Shown here: positions 1 to 10,661 of the stretch, in pieces
Layout of the letters: each line of letters starts with the position of its first letter
Numbering within the stretch: the stretch's first letter is position 1
Assembly: GCA_040954595.2 (NCBI GenBank)
Contig: CM082579.2
Location: forward strand, 10,788,001 to 10,852,000
Length of the DNA: 64,000 nucleotides
Origin: Balanoglossus misakiensis
Taxonomy: Eukaryota > Hemichordata
Direction of reading: 5' to 3'
The notes under the pieces: model-generated
The model's database searches: none
What the model saw: only the letters and a program-made list of their open reading frames with translations
What the model was told of the DNA's origin: nothing
Made by a program: the position numbers and the translations under genes

Positions 1-1545
1 CTTTGATTGTACAACAGGAAATATCACCTCTTATGACCTTTGCTTCAGACAAACCCACATCCTTGGGGCAGCCAAGTTTGACTGAGGTCAAGATTACAAA
101 AGTCGGGGTTCAAACTTGAATTACGCTGTACTGTTTCAAGAATTCCAACATTGTCATGATAATAGTGGCTGGAATACATTACCACACTTCCATTTTACTC
201 ACTGTGAAATACAAAATGTGGGTGGACGTTATTTGTGACTTGCATTTTTGTAGAGGGTGGCAGCCATCTTTGTTACTATGGTGCCCAAGTCATCTTATCA
301 AAGTTCTCCATACCATGGACTGTAGACATGTTAGCATACTTGGCTACGATTTGGCCATATCACAGCTGAGTGGTGTAAATTTCAACTGTCATTCAAAATT
401 CAAAAATATTACACTGTAGCTATGAAACAAAACAAACAAATTCTACGTAGTAAAACATGATCATGGCCACCTGGCAACAGAGATCACTTCAAAAGCAGAG
501 CTGGCCAGAGTGGACCCACTCTGCTTGTTAGGGCAGTCACCTTACACCTTGTATTAAATTATGGTGGAACAAAGTGAGTTTCACAAAATCCTGACACTTT
601 GCCAAAGAGAATTTCACTACTGAAACCAACAGCTGGTTCATTGAAAAAGAAATGTCAAAGATCATACACATTATGACCCATTTCCTGTACGGAACCAATA
701 TCTATGTGATCTGTTTCGGAGCAGTTCAGCATTTAAGATGGTATGCTACCATTCAAATTGTCTGGATATCTATAAATTTGTAAACACCTTAGTTTTTATG
801 CAATTTGCCAAAATCTAGATTTGTTAAAAATGTGCTATTTTTCACTTACCACAAACTCTAGTGTATTTTACTATAATCACATGGACGCATTTTACACATA
901 TTAATTTAGAGGCACCAACCCTATATACAAGGCCATTCTTTGAAAAATATGAGAAAGTTGGTATTTATCGTTAATAGATATGCATACCAATCTTTCTTTA
1001 GGTAACACAAAAAGTAAAAAGTCAACCCAGTGGAAAAAACACCCAGATAAAACCTTTCCTTTGTGGTCACAACCGGGGGATGGGGGTGGGGGGAGGTGGT
1101 CATTTGCTGACAATCCACAATGTCGCTCTGTTCAACTGTTCATGCTTTGTGAGCTTAGGTACCGGGTAGTCTGAATTTGACAATTAGGTCCGAATGACAG
1201 AGGGCGCTGTTTAATATTCCAATGCCCACCATCCAATGCTCACCATCTCTATAATTGAATCATTAGGGAGAGACTTTGAAAATGGCTTGTTGTAATGTAG
1301 AGTGATTTGTCTCATTTCCAAACACAGTGTGGTGGGCACAGGGAGAAATATAGACTCTCTCACAGCCCACAGTTCACTACAAGGCTTTCCACTGACGTGC
1401 CCTCAACTGTTTAGCAAAGGAGAAGCCCCATATGGTGTTGTGTAGCGGGCACACATGCAATCAGAGTATAAGCCCGAATGGACGGCGAGAGGGGCTGTGA
1501 GAGAGTCTAGGAGAAATACAACCAGAACTGAGTTTTCCAACGTAC
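1..1545. other. No exon seen; intron of the KLF gene
   Basis: This left end should be intron of the KLF gene, because zinc finger 1 ends in a donor at 1545 and fingers 2 and 3 are not found on the minus strand of 1-1545. I see no coding sequence here. A short inverted repeat lies at about 1349-1510 (see separate entry). Confidence 0.6.
1349..1510. repeat. Short inverted-repeat element (MITE-like)
   Basis: The sequence GACTCTCTCACAGCCC at about 1351-1366 recurs as its reverse complement GGGCTGTGAGAGAGTC at about 1493-1508. The roughly 160-bp segment is therefore bordered by inverted repeats. No transposase is present. It sits immediately downstream of the last visible KLF exon. Confidence 0.45.
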
Positions 1546-4500
1546 CTGTATGAGTTCGTCTGTGTGCTTTCAAGTGAGAGCTTTTTGTATAGACTTTTGT
1601 ACATCCCTCAAAGTCACAGACATGGAGTCTTTTCCTCTTGACAGCATCACCATGTGATTCCACTGAATGAGTTGATGACATGGTCGAAGATAAGCCTTTA
1701 TTGGAACTTTCATGTAAATGTTTATTCTGCTGCCGCACTTGTGTTGGAAAATGGCCAGGACTGTTGACAGAAATCAAATCATTTGTGTCAAACAACTAAA
1801 AGTCTACAGTCCTTTACGGACATTTTTCGGTAGATTTTTCACAAATCGATGAACAGCTCGAAATGTGGTCCTACCAATGTACTTTGTGAATATTATGAAA
1901 TTTCACAAAGTTTTCCGTCATTAAATTTGCCCTAAAGCAAATCATGCACATGGCAATCTGATGCAAAACTTGTCCATTTGTAAACATTCTACATACCAGC
2001 ATAAATTCGCGGACTTGGAAGTTATTGTGCCATAAAAAATTGACCCCAAACCTTGGGGTTTAAAAGAAATTGCACACACACATGTATAATAGTTACGACA
2101 GCTTGCATTCATATAAATTTCACCAAAACAAAGGACATGCAGGAAATTGTTTTGGGAGCTTCTATAAATTGATTGTCATGTCATACTTATGTACATGTAA
2201 ACAATAGTAACACGGTAGCTCAATAATGACCAGTCTCAGAGAATTGTTAGTTTTTGAAGGGGTAGTTACTTAACTATATACATGGGCCTATGTAAATCAT
2301 AGGTGATTGTTTACATGTAAATATATGAAACATTCTCAGATAATCTCAGAATCTTTTGACAATTTGACACTAATCCACACATGTACTTACTTTCTTGCTA
2401 ATCTTAGCGATGACAACACACTAGCTCCAGTTTTGTTCACAGAGTCCAGAGACACTGTTGGATGGTCATCTTCTCCTGTGTCACTGTCACCTTGTCCGTG
2501 TTGATATTGACTTGTGGATACTATAACTTGTGTTGCGCCTTTCGCTTCACTTTCGGAGTCTGCATCTGTGAAAAGAAGAAGAAGCCATTTATATTGATTT
2601 CTCTTCTCACAACAGCACAGACTGCAGTCAAAAAGTGATTGCTAGTAAATCATAGGAAACATATATCATACACCTCAAAATGACTCAAACTTCAATGTTC
2701 TCTATCATTGAGTATGCAGCCTGTTTTGTTTTATTCTCATCTAAGAGAGTCACACCTTCTGGGCGACTTTCATCAATACAACAACAGGTATTAACCGCTA
2801 GGATTTCATCAAATATGATATCCCTTACTGTCCTGTGCCTGATAAGTGCACACCAGATAACATGACTGGTCAGATATCTATGGATGATAGAAATTCTTGT
2901 ACTAACATAAACAATGTGTATGGAACATAGTAAATTAATTTGGAATGGTAGAACAATTGGTGACCTCCATAGACCACTTTGCGGATAGGGTATCCGCAAT
3001 GCATGATGGTAAATTTGTGTTCAACATAGCGTCTAGTACATGGCTAACGCACGCGCTCAGAACGCCAACAGTCCCACAACCCCCTGCGTTATTCTATCCG
3101 CTAAGTGGTCCATGGAAAGCCCACATGCAATAAAAATGATGGCTATATCATTGTAGATTATTGCATAGTTACAAAAAATCTCCTTGACTTTATTCAATTT
3201 TTCAGAGTATATGATTGTATGCATCTTCCTGATCACAGACGATGACACACATATGCATAGGGTTGGGTCCATTCTCACAATTCTCTCAGCATGTGCTTAA
3301 ACCTTGGCCAAGTAAAGGTACATATCTACGGAATGACGATGAAAAACAAGAGTTTCTGGACTTCTGAGGGTGAGGGCGTTTTCTCTTACGTGTCATTGAC
3401 AGTACTATAGTTTACATGCTAATTTTCTATAATTTACATTTTAATTTAACAGAAGCAGAGACGTGAATTTCACCGTTCCAAGTTCCATGGGTTGCAGTGT
3501 ATCCCGTCTGTCGAACTTTCTTTAGAGAATCGGCGTATTGCGAAGAGAGACGATTGAGATGAGAATTAGCAGTGTAGGATAGAGACGACGTACCAAACTG
3601 CCGTGTTGTATTCTGAATTTGTGTTGAAATAAATACGACGGAAGAGTTTGAACCGCATCGCTGTATGGACTGATAGTTTTGTGGCAAATTCGGGCGTGCG
3701 AGGCCGCCGCTAACCTTGCCGCGATCACCCGACCGCATGAGAACTTTCTCAACCTACGAATGAACATATTATTTGAAAAATAACGTTGATGCGTAAAAAG
3801 TAAACAAGTGTACATACCTTTCCATCTTGTTTTACCAAGTATTGTAGATGCAGGTTTCGGCGACATTGACCGCACTCCATTCACTGACAAATCTAATGGC
3901 TCTGATTTCACTTGAGATTTTGAAACGTGTGAATCATCTCTATATTGATGCTGAGAAAACAGAAAACAAGTTATGCCAAACAACCCCTGATATTGCTATC
4001 TTCTGTGTCAGTGTTACTGCAATTATGATCATCTCACAGAGCACTCTCTGTTACATTTTTATCTGTAGCAAGTGTGATCAACCTAGGCGCAGTAATTTCT
4101 GAAATTAACCGTTCATTACAAAAGTGTAATTTATGTGGGGACATTATTTTTGAGTTTCCCCAGAACTCGACAGCACAGACAAAACTGCATGTCCTGCACA
4201 TGGCTTGTTCAGTTGGATCGTACTGTGCACACAGACTGAGAATACGCATTCAGTGACTGATAAGTTTATTATTATCCATACACTTTATTGTTCCATATGA
4301 CACACGTGGTCCAAGCTGCTTTCACTATCACTCAGCCAACAACCCGCCATGTGTTGTTTACCCTCAGCCTCATTTTGAACTATCCTCACGCCCTGTTCGA
4401 CAATCTCGTTACGGAACTCGAAAACGGAGTATGAGGTATGGTGAAAGTTGCATATTTGTATTTTTGGGACAATTTTTTCACCGTTTTAAGAAGATTGGAT

Positions 4501-7500
4501 AAAGTTTCTTTCAAACTTACCTTTTTTTTCTGTGAACAGGTATGAACTCTATCAGATATATGATTTACACTGCGATGGAACAAAGAAAAAGAAGGAGATT
4601 CAGTGAGTGATTTTAATAATGGCAGCTACTACAAGCATTGCTATAATAAGTCACAGTTTTGCCATATATAAATGCAGAAATGGTTGTCAGCCCTATGGAG
4701 CTGCTGAATATATCCTATAACCCGTTGAAATTTTCTTGATTGAGCCGTCAAAATGCATATAAAAGCTGAGGAAAGTTCTCCCTAGATTTCCTGCCTCCTG
4801 ATACAACAGATATAATATTGACATTCTGTTCTATACAGAAATCTGCCTGTGTGTTGTGGCAGCCAAATGAGACGATGTGATAGTCAGCTGATGTGTGGCT
4901 ACTGCATGCATACATATGCTCTGATGCATACACATGACTGTACATCAGAGTTTTTGTTTATGCAGAAAATGTAGTACTGTAATACACAGAATAACATGTT
5001 CTGTATGCCAGTGATATACATACACTGAAACACATCCAATTTGAGCTTAAACATACATATACAAAAATAATAACTGGCATTTTATGTCTTCGCTAAACAC
5101 ATTGGTATACTGTCCTATCAAGAACTACTTACCAAAATGTTCTCATACAAGCATCACAAGCGTTGTATTCACTATCTGGCAAATGATAAAATAGAGACAA
5201 GGGGTTGTAAATAAAGCAGTCCCTGCTGGTATTATCATAAGTCACTGATAACAAACAATACAGTAAACTTGATTATCCTAATTGTTCAGTTATCCCAACT
5301 ACATTTATGTCCCACAAATGATGCTTGGACAAACGGGGGAGCAGTGAGGCTATTGATTTGAAGTTCAACAATTCTACTGATGATGCTTATTTCACACTTC
5401 AATAACCTAAACACCCATTGTTGCATGTGCAGCAATGTATGATTCAACAGAGGTGCAAATGATATGATACTCTGAAGCACAATAACATGACAGTCAATCA
5501 GAATTGAAACACACCTCACACCTGTTCTCATTCGTCAATCGATAGTCACGTGGTATGCGTTCTATTTGTGCTGATCCATATCAAACGACGTCATCAGTCA
5601 TCAGTTGTTGGAACTGTTGCCCGCCGGGCATCAGTTCCGAAAAATGATGCCTGCTCACTTCAAAAAAATATATTGCGCATGCGCGAAATGGAAAGTAAAC
5701 AAAGATGTCATCTGCAGCTGGGGGGGGGGGGGGGGGGGACGATAGTCGAGAAATTTCACCGTAGACTTTGTGTATCATGAGTTCTTATGCGTAGCTGTGG
5801 ATGAGATGTGTTACAAAACACATATTGACTGGCTTTTCGGGCATCAGCATGTACGTCTTTCACCCCTCGGGACTGTGAGTCCCCCCAAATCACAGACTGG
5901 ATCACTCAGCCTTCGGCCTCGTGAAACAGTCTGTTTTTTGGGGGTGACACAGTCCTTTTCAGACATATGTTGTTGCCCTCATGGCCAGTCAACATGTGTA
6001 TTCTGTCTGCCTGACAGTAAAAACATGATGCCCAACAATGCCTGATTCTGAAAAGGTGTGAATGACTACGATGAAATGAAACAATGAGTAGAAGTTGTGT
6101 TGTACCCTGACAGACTGTTGCAGGTTTCCAGGCTTGAAAGATAACCATGATGATGTTGGGAAAACAAGAGAGTTTGTAGCTCTTGGGTTTGTTGTCCATG
6201 TATGAAAGGTTTCCAAAAGTGGGGAGGGTTGAATTTCCAGAGAGTTGAAAAAATTGTGATTTTTGTCCAATTTCTAGAATCGAAATACCATTTCCCAATA
6301 GGCCTATGCATACAATATAAATTTTCCATTAATCTTGATAAGGTGTATTATTGGTTGCAAAAATCAGTGATGACTCTAGTCTGCATTAGACCATGACAGG
6401 TTATGTACGTTTTTAGATCCTAAGGAACTTCAGCAACATAGACTGTGACTGGAGATATAATTATATAGGTCGCAGGCATTTAACAAAGACTGAAGAGTTC
6501 AAGTTCCTGATCTGAGATGCATAATTTGTATTTCATTTCAGTGGAGCAGTTTCAACACATAAAGCTCCAGTCATCGTCACAAACCACGGCCCTTTTACGA
6601 AAGAAATACGTAGTCTGGTGGGGCGAGAATGAGCTCCAGTATGAGGAGCTATAACTTTTGTTTTTCCATATTTTAAATGACCACTATTCATCTGCTCAAT
6701 ATAGTCTGTGTACGCTCCACCACTGTAGCACTAGCAGCTTATTGTTTATTACATTGTATTCAACTTTCATGTCCGGACTTGAATATATTTGTAAACAATA
6801 ACAACGGTCCGTACACATATACATGACTTGTTTACAAGCAGAAAACTGGCCATTCTGGGATGATGTAAGGAGAAGAATAAGTAAATGTAGTTGATACATA
6901 AGACTAAAATATTGAACTACCGTAAACCTATGCAGAATTTACAGATAGTGGCCGTTTAAGGGGGCGTGCGACTGGAGTTTCATGACTCGTATTAAAACCC
7001 AACAATATAACTTAAGTCAGCTCATTAGGACAAAAAGTCCGCCATTGCATTTGTGTGCCAAAATTCTCGTTTGTTATTGCGGACTAAGTTCTGAGATCAC
7101 AGCACCGACTTGGCGAATAATAACTCCACTGTGACGATGTAAAATTATTCATTATGTCGAGAAATTACAACAACAATTACATGATGAGTATATACGCGCG
7201 ATCTTGGCTGATCTTACGTCAGTATCTCTTATATTAGAAGCGAAACACGTCAGTCTGGAATATCGAAATACTTTCTTTAGAACTGGTGACAATTTTGATA
7301 TGTAGCCTGTAGTGTTCGTAGGTACCGATGAGAACTTTCGCTGTCACTTCCTGTTTTGGAAAACCCAACGGCTACTGCGATGTGATATTTGACGACTTAG
7401 AAAACCACACCGACGAGTACTTTCGGTAATCTAAGATGTGTCAATACTTACTATCCTCGGTGCACTTTTCATATGCGCAGTACTTGTTTCGAGAAGGGCT

Positions 7501-7563
7501 ACGGCTAGATTCTTTTACACCGTTGTCAATCGGTTCGGCACTCATCTCTGCTTTAGCCGCCAT
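1546..7563 (-). CDS. Krueppel-like factor (KLF3/8/12 type) with N-terminal AN1-type zinc finger, 3' end outside window
   Basis: Six exons read in one consistent phase: 7563-7452, 5175-5133, 4569-4521, 3950-3818, 2565-2391 and 1760-1546, giving about 242 residues up to the left edge. All donors are GT (mostly GTAAGT) and all acceptors AG. Residues 29-63 form an AN1 finger (C29, C34, C44, C47, C52, H55, H61, C63). PLDLS at residues 86-90 is a CtBP-recruitment motif as in KLF3/8/12 repressors. Residues 216-242 are the first KLF C2H2 finger (C219, C224, H237, H241) with the canonical [16 protein letters not shown] linker side. Fingers 2 and 3 lie beyond the window. The start at 7563 is chosen because it sits in a CCAAGATGGCGGC initiator; an in-frame ATG at 7638 is possible. 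The family binds GC/CACCC boxes in the nucleus. The AN1 part is unexpected; exon joining is predicted and not confirmed by transcripts. Confidence 0.78.
2968..3114. repeat. MITE with terminal inverted repeats
   Basis: ACCACTTTGCGGATAG at about 2977 is matched in reverse complement by CTATCCGCTAAGTGGT at about 3094-3110, bounding about 145 bp without an ORF. It lies in a KLF intron. Confidence 0.5.
5176..7451. other. First intron of the KLF gene, repeats only
   Basis: This is the 2.3-kb intron between KLF exons 1 and 2. It holds a run of about 20 G residues near 5720-5738 on the plus strand (potential G-quadruplex) and an imperfect foldback at about 5869-5957. A segment at about 6764-6850 resembles one at 36885-36960. 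No exon was recognised. Confidence 0.5.
5869..5957. repeat. Imperfect foldback repeat
   Basis: GGACTGTGAGTCCCCCCAAA on the left pairs with the reverse complement of TTTTTTGGGGGTGACACAGTCC on the right, followed inward by CAGACTG/CAGTCTG and a GCCTTCGGC tip. No clear flanking duplication is seen. Confidence 0.5.
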
Positions 7564-7578
7564 CTTGGAGGACGTCAC
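7556..7578 (-). promoter_or_regulatory. CRE plus YY1-like initiator at the KLF start codon
   Basis: On the minus strand the sequence reads TGACGTCC followed by AAGATGGCGGC, and the ATG of the latter is the predicted start codon. This combination of a CRE half and a YY1-type AAGATGGCGGC motif is common at animal housekeeping promoters. The function is inferred from motifs only. Confidence 0.4.
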
Positions 7579-8420
7579 AGCCACACCCTTCTCATCCGGG
7601 TATTTTTGAGCCCCCAAAACAAGGTTAGTTGAGGTCAAGCACTCATGGTGCCCCGCCTAGTTCCACGCCTCCTGGCCTCCGTAGTATAAAAAATCGTTTT
7701 GTTTCCAGCAAGCAAAGATTGAAGCGGGTTGAAATTTGTACTTCCCTAATTTCCACGCAATTTAATTAGCATAACTAGACCATAGTTTGTATATATTTTT
7801 ATTACTGATTTAATTGATTTGTCTTTAGTTCTTTTTGAAAGACAAAACGCAGCGAAGTTCTTTTTTATGCGCTTTCACGATTTAGTCTTTTTTCATCAAA
7901 TGTCTGACTGAAAGTTCAAAATGTAAGATCGGCAATCATTATGTACTGTCCCTGTGCAACAATAGTATCACCGGGTCCCCAAAACTATTGGTTTGCTCAC
8001 GTGGTTTGCTTGGTGGATACGCCCATATATCTCACCACCAGATATCGACATCGGATTCTCTGCGCATGCCCAGAAATAATTTGGAGAAAACATCAGCACT
8101 GAACGAATCCAAACTCATGTGCTGGTTTATGTCGAAAGATAGGATTTGTGTTTCGGAGCATTAAGCAGTCCATTCGCTATTCAAAGGACAGGACACGAAG
8201 ACCGAAGTTTAAAGATTGTGAAATAAAATCGACGAGGACGAGGTGACTGGTCCCTGCACCGTGCGTGACTGTGGACAATCCATCGTGCATATCACATCGC
8301 AGCGCAAGTCTTGTGTTTACATGATATGACTACCGTACATAGCATGACTTGCAGTTAGTCGTCATACCAAAAATAAGCGATCAACGAACATTTTGGTATT
8401 AACCAAAGTAAAAAGTACAA
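7564..8420. promoter_or_regulatory. Divergent intergenic region between the KLF gene and SMIM20
   Basis: The start codons of the minus-strand KLF gene and plus-strand SMIM20 are 857 bp apart and point away from each other, which suggests shared or adjacent promoters. No unambiguous TATA box was identified. Confidence 0.4.
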
Positions 8421-9365
8421 ATGTCTGTCGTCAGAGGACGAAATTGGTGGGTGATCGCTGGACTGCTAGCATTCACGGGAGGCACACTTTATCCGATTAT
8501 AATTTCCCCTATGAGAAATCCAAGCCAATGGCGTAAGTACTGTCCAATGCATCCTTTACTAACTTTGCTTACATGTACGTAAATGTGGGTTGTTGGTATG
8601 TTGCTGCGGATCTGTTGAGGTATTTGTGTGAATGGTATTTTTGGACTTTTAGTCGCAGCATGTTGTTGTACAGTCACATGTGTCTATCGTTGTGCGCATG
8701 CGCTAGAAATACACCTGAGCAGCACTTCTGAACCAAATTCACAATAAAAGGCAAAATACAGACAGCTGAATGTGTCTGTCATTCATGTGCCCAATTGTAA
8801 CTTTTTCAGTGCATCATAATCATGTATGTCAACAGTTTTTGTTTGTTTGTTTTTTAATGCAGAGGATATTCAAAAAGAAACAAGAAAAGATGTTAAGCAA
8901 GAAGATATTCAACCAGGAGGTAAGTACAACATGTAATGGATTGTAGTAAAAAATTTGAAGGCTGCCCAGTTTAAGTTTACTGACTGTACATTACACTGGC
9001 CATCCATCTGTCTATCCGCAAAGCCATACTCAGATATGCCTTTTGCCAAATCCATTCAAACTTGTTGAATAATAGACAGCTAGTGGACTGCGATGAATAT
9101 ATGCAATTCTATTGATTGGGCAGCTATATTTTTTTTTCAATTTTTTATGTCCAGAGCCATCGTTATGTCGTCTCATGTTATGTAACATCACTATGTTGTT
9201 ATAGTCATTGCTTTGTGGCATTTCTTTATCTGAAGATTTTGTCCAATTTGTTTCTGTCTGAAATTGTTCATTGAAATTGAAATAATCATTCATTGTTTTT
9301 CTTCAACTTTTCCATTTGTAGGTATGAAAGTCTGGTCAGATCCGTTTGACCGAAGGAAGGAATGA
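8421..9365 (+). CDS. SMIM20: SMIM20 / MITRAC7, phoenixin precursor
   Basis: Three exons, 8421-8532, 8863-8919 and 9322-9365, encode 70 residues (human about 67). Residues about 9-30 form a hydrophobic membrane segment ending in LYPII, as in the human protein. The C-terminal part reads EDIQPGGMKVWSDPFDRRKE, matching the conserved phoenixin region. In vertebrates SMIM20 is an inner-membrane mitochondrial factor stabilising COX1 in the MITRAC assembly intermediate, and its C terminus has been reported as the source of the peptide phoenixin. Here the residue after the SDPF motif is Asp and not the Gly needed for C-terminal amidation. The start is the first ATG of the exon and gives the expected length. 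A polyadenylation signal AATAAA lies at 9966-9971, so a 3' UTR of about 600 bases is likely. Confidence 0.93.
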
Positions 9366-9965
9366 TGGTGACTGATGGCCATTATGGAATCAAATCTGAT
9401 AATTGGAACTGAAAACCCTCCGAATTCACTGAGAGCAAGTGGATTGTGTATGAACAGAGAACTGTATGCAGCATAGCCCTTTCTTTCTTATTTTGGTTCC
9501 GACTGGACCATTCAATAGGCCATATAACCAAGGTGCTCTAGTGAAAGGGAAAGATTGACTTTGTCAAATGGGTGATAACAATTCAGTTTTCAGTTTCAAA
9601 TGTGTCCTACAAGAGACCAACAATTGTAAAGTGTGGTGGATTGCATTTTTTGTAAAGTTCAAAATATCATTAAAAGAAATACTTGTGTACATTTTCTTGT
9701 TTTGTGTAGTGGTAAATACTTACAGAGGCACTGGAAGACAGGTAGGGATCTCGTGCTGATGTGTTTACACAAATGGAACTTTTTTCGGATAGCAACATGT
9801 GTAGCAATGAGAATGAAAATAGTTCAGAAATGCATGATGATGGCAGAAAAAAAAATTGTATCAGTACTTCGTCCGTTAAGAGCACACAAATAAGAATAGT
9901 TGAATGTACATCTTTTATTCGTATAACATATAATGCAACAATATTATGGAAACCACATTTTATAT

Positions 9966-9971
9966 AATAAA
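9966..9971 (+). terminator. Polyadenylation signal candidate for SMIM20
   Basis: AATAAA about 600 bases after the SMIM20 stop codon, in AT-rich sequence with no gene between. Use is inferred. Confidence 0.4.
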
Positions 9972-10661
9972 GTAAAATCCAGCAAAAGGTAAAAAACTTG
10001 AATATCATCGACCATTCACACAAGTGCAACAAGTAATTTTACACAATGCACAATATCTACTGAAATCTGTGTCTCACAAATTGGGACATGATGCAACATG
10101 ATACATTCACGTACACACAAAGCAAACTACAAGGAAAGATTGAGCCATAAGGTGCATCTAGTTCTCAATGATTGAGTGAGGTTATTTGCCACGAGCTGAT
10201 AACTGACTACAATGGATATGCTTCGCCATATTTTTACAGTGATACACTGTGACAACTGTCATTTGACAGTGTATAAAGCATGGTCTGAGTTTAGATAAAA
10301 ACAATTTGTAAGATTACAAGTACCATCAGTTTGTGCATGCCCATTGGAAAAGTAAACAATATCTGCTAATTTCAAGGCCATCTAAATGTGTATTTGTGTC
10401 ATAAACCAAAAAAAATTCTTGTTATAGTGAATATTTTGCTGAAATCATTTATATACAAATCTTATTTAATTATTATTATTAATATAAATACTCTTCCTGT
10501 TAGTGAGGACTTTGGCATTATTTTGATGAAAATTGAATGCACTGTTATGAGATAGCTGAAAGTTATCAGTAAATGTTAAAAAACACATCAAAGTAAATGG
10601 TGACATCATATCCAGTCACAGGTTCTCCAACAGAGAGGAAGCTCACTTGATCATATATCCT

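Noticed and set aside
9633-10032. ORFs on both strands downstream of SMIM20
   Set aside because: They overlap each other, show no motif, and lie in the probable SMIM20 3' UTR.
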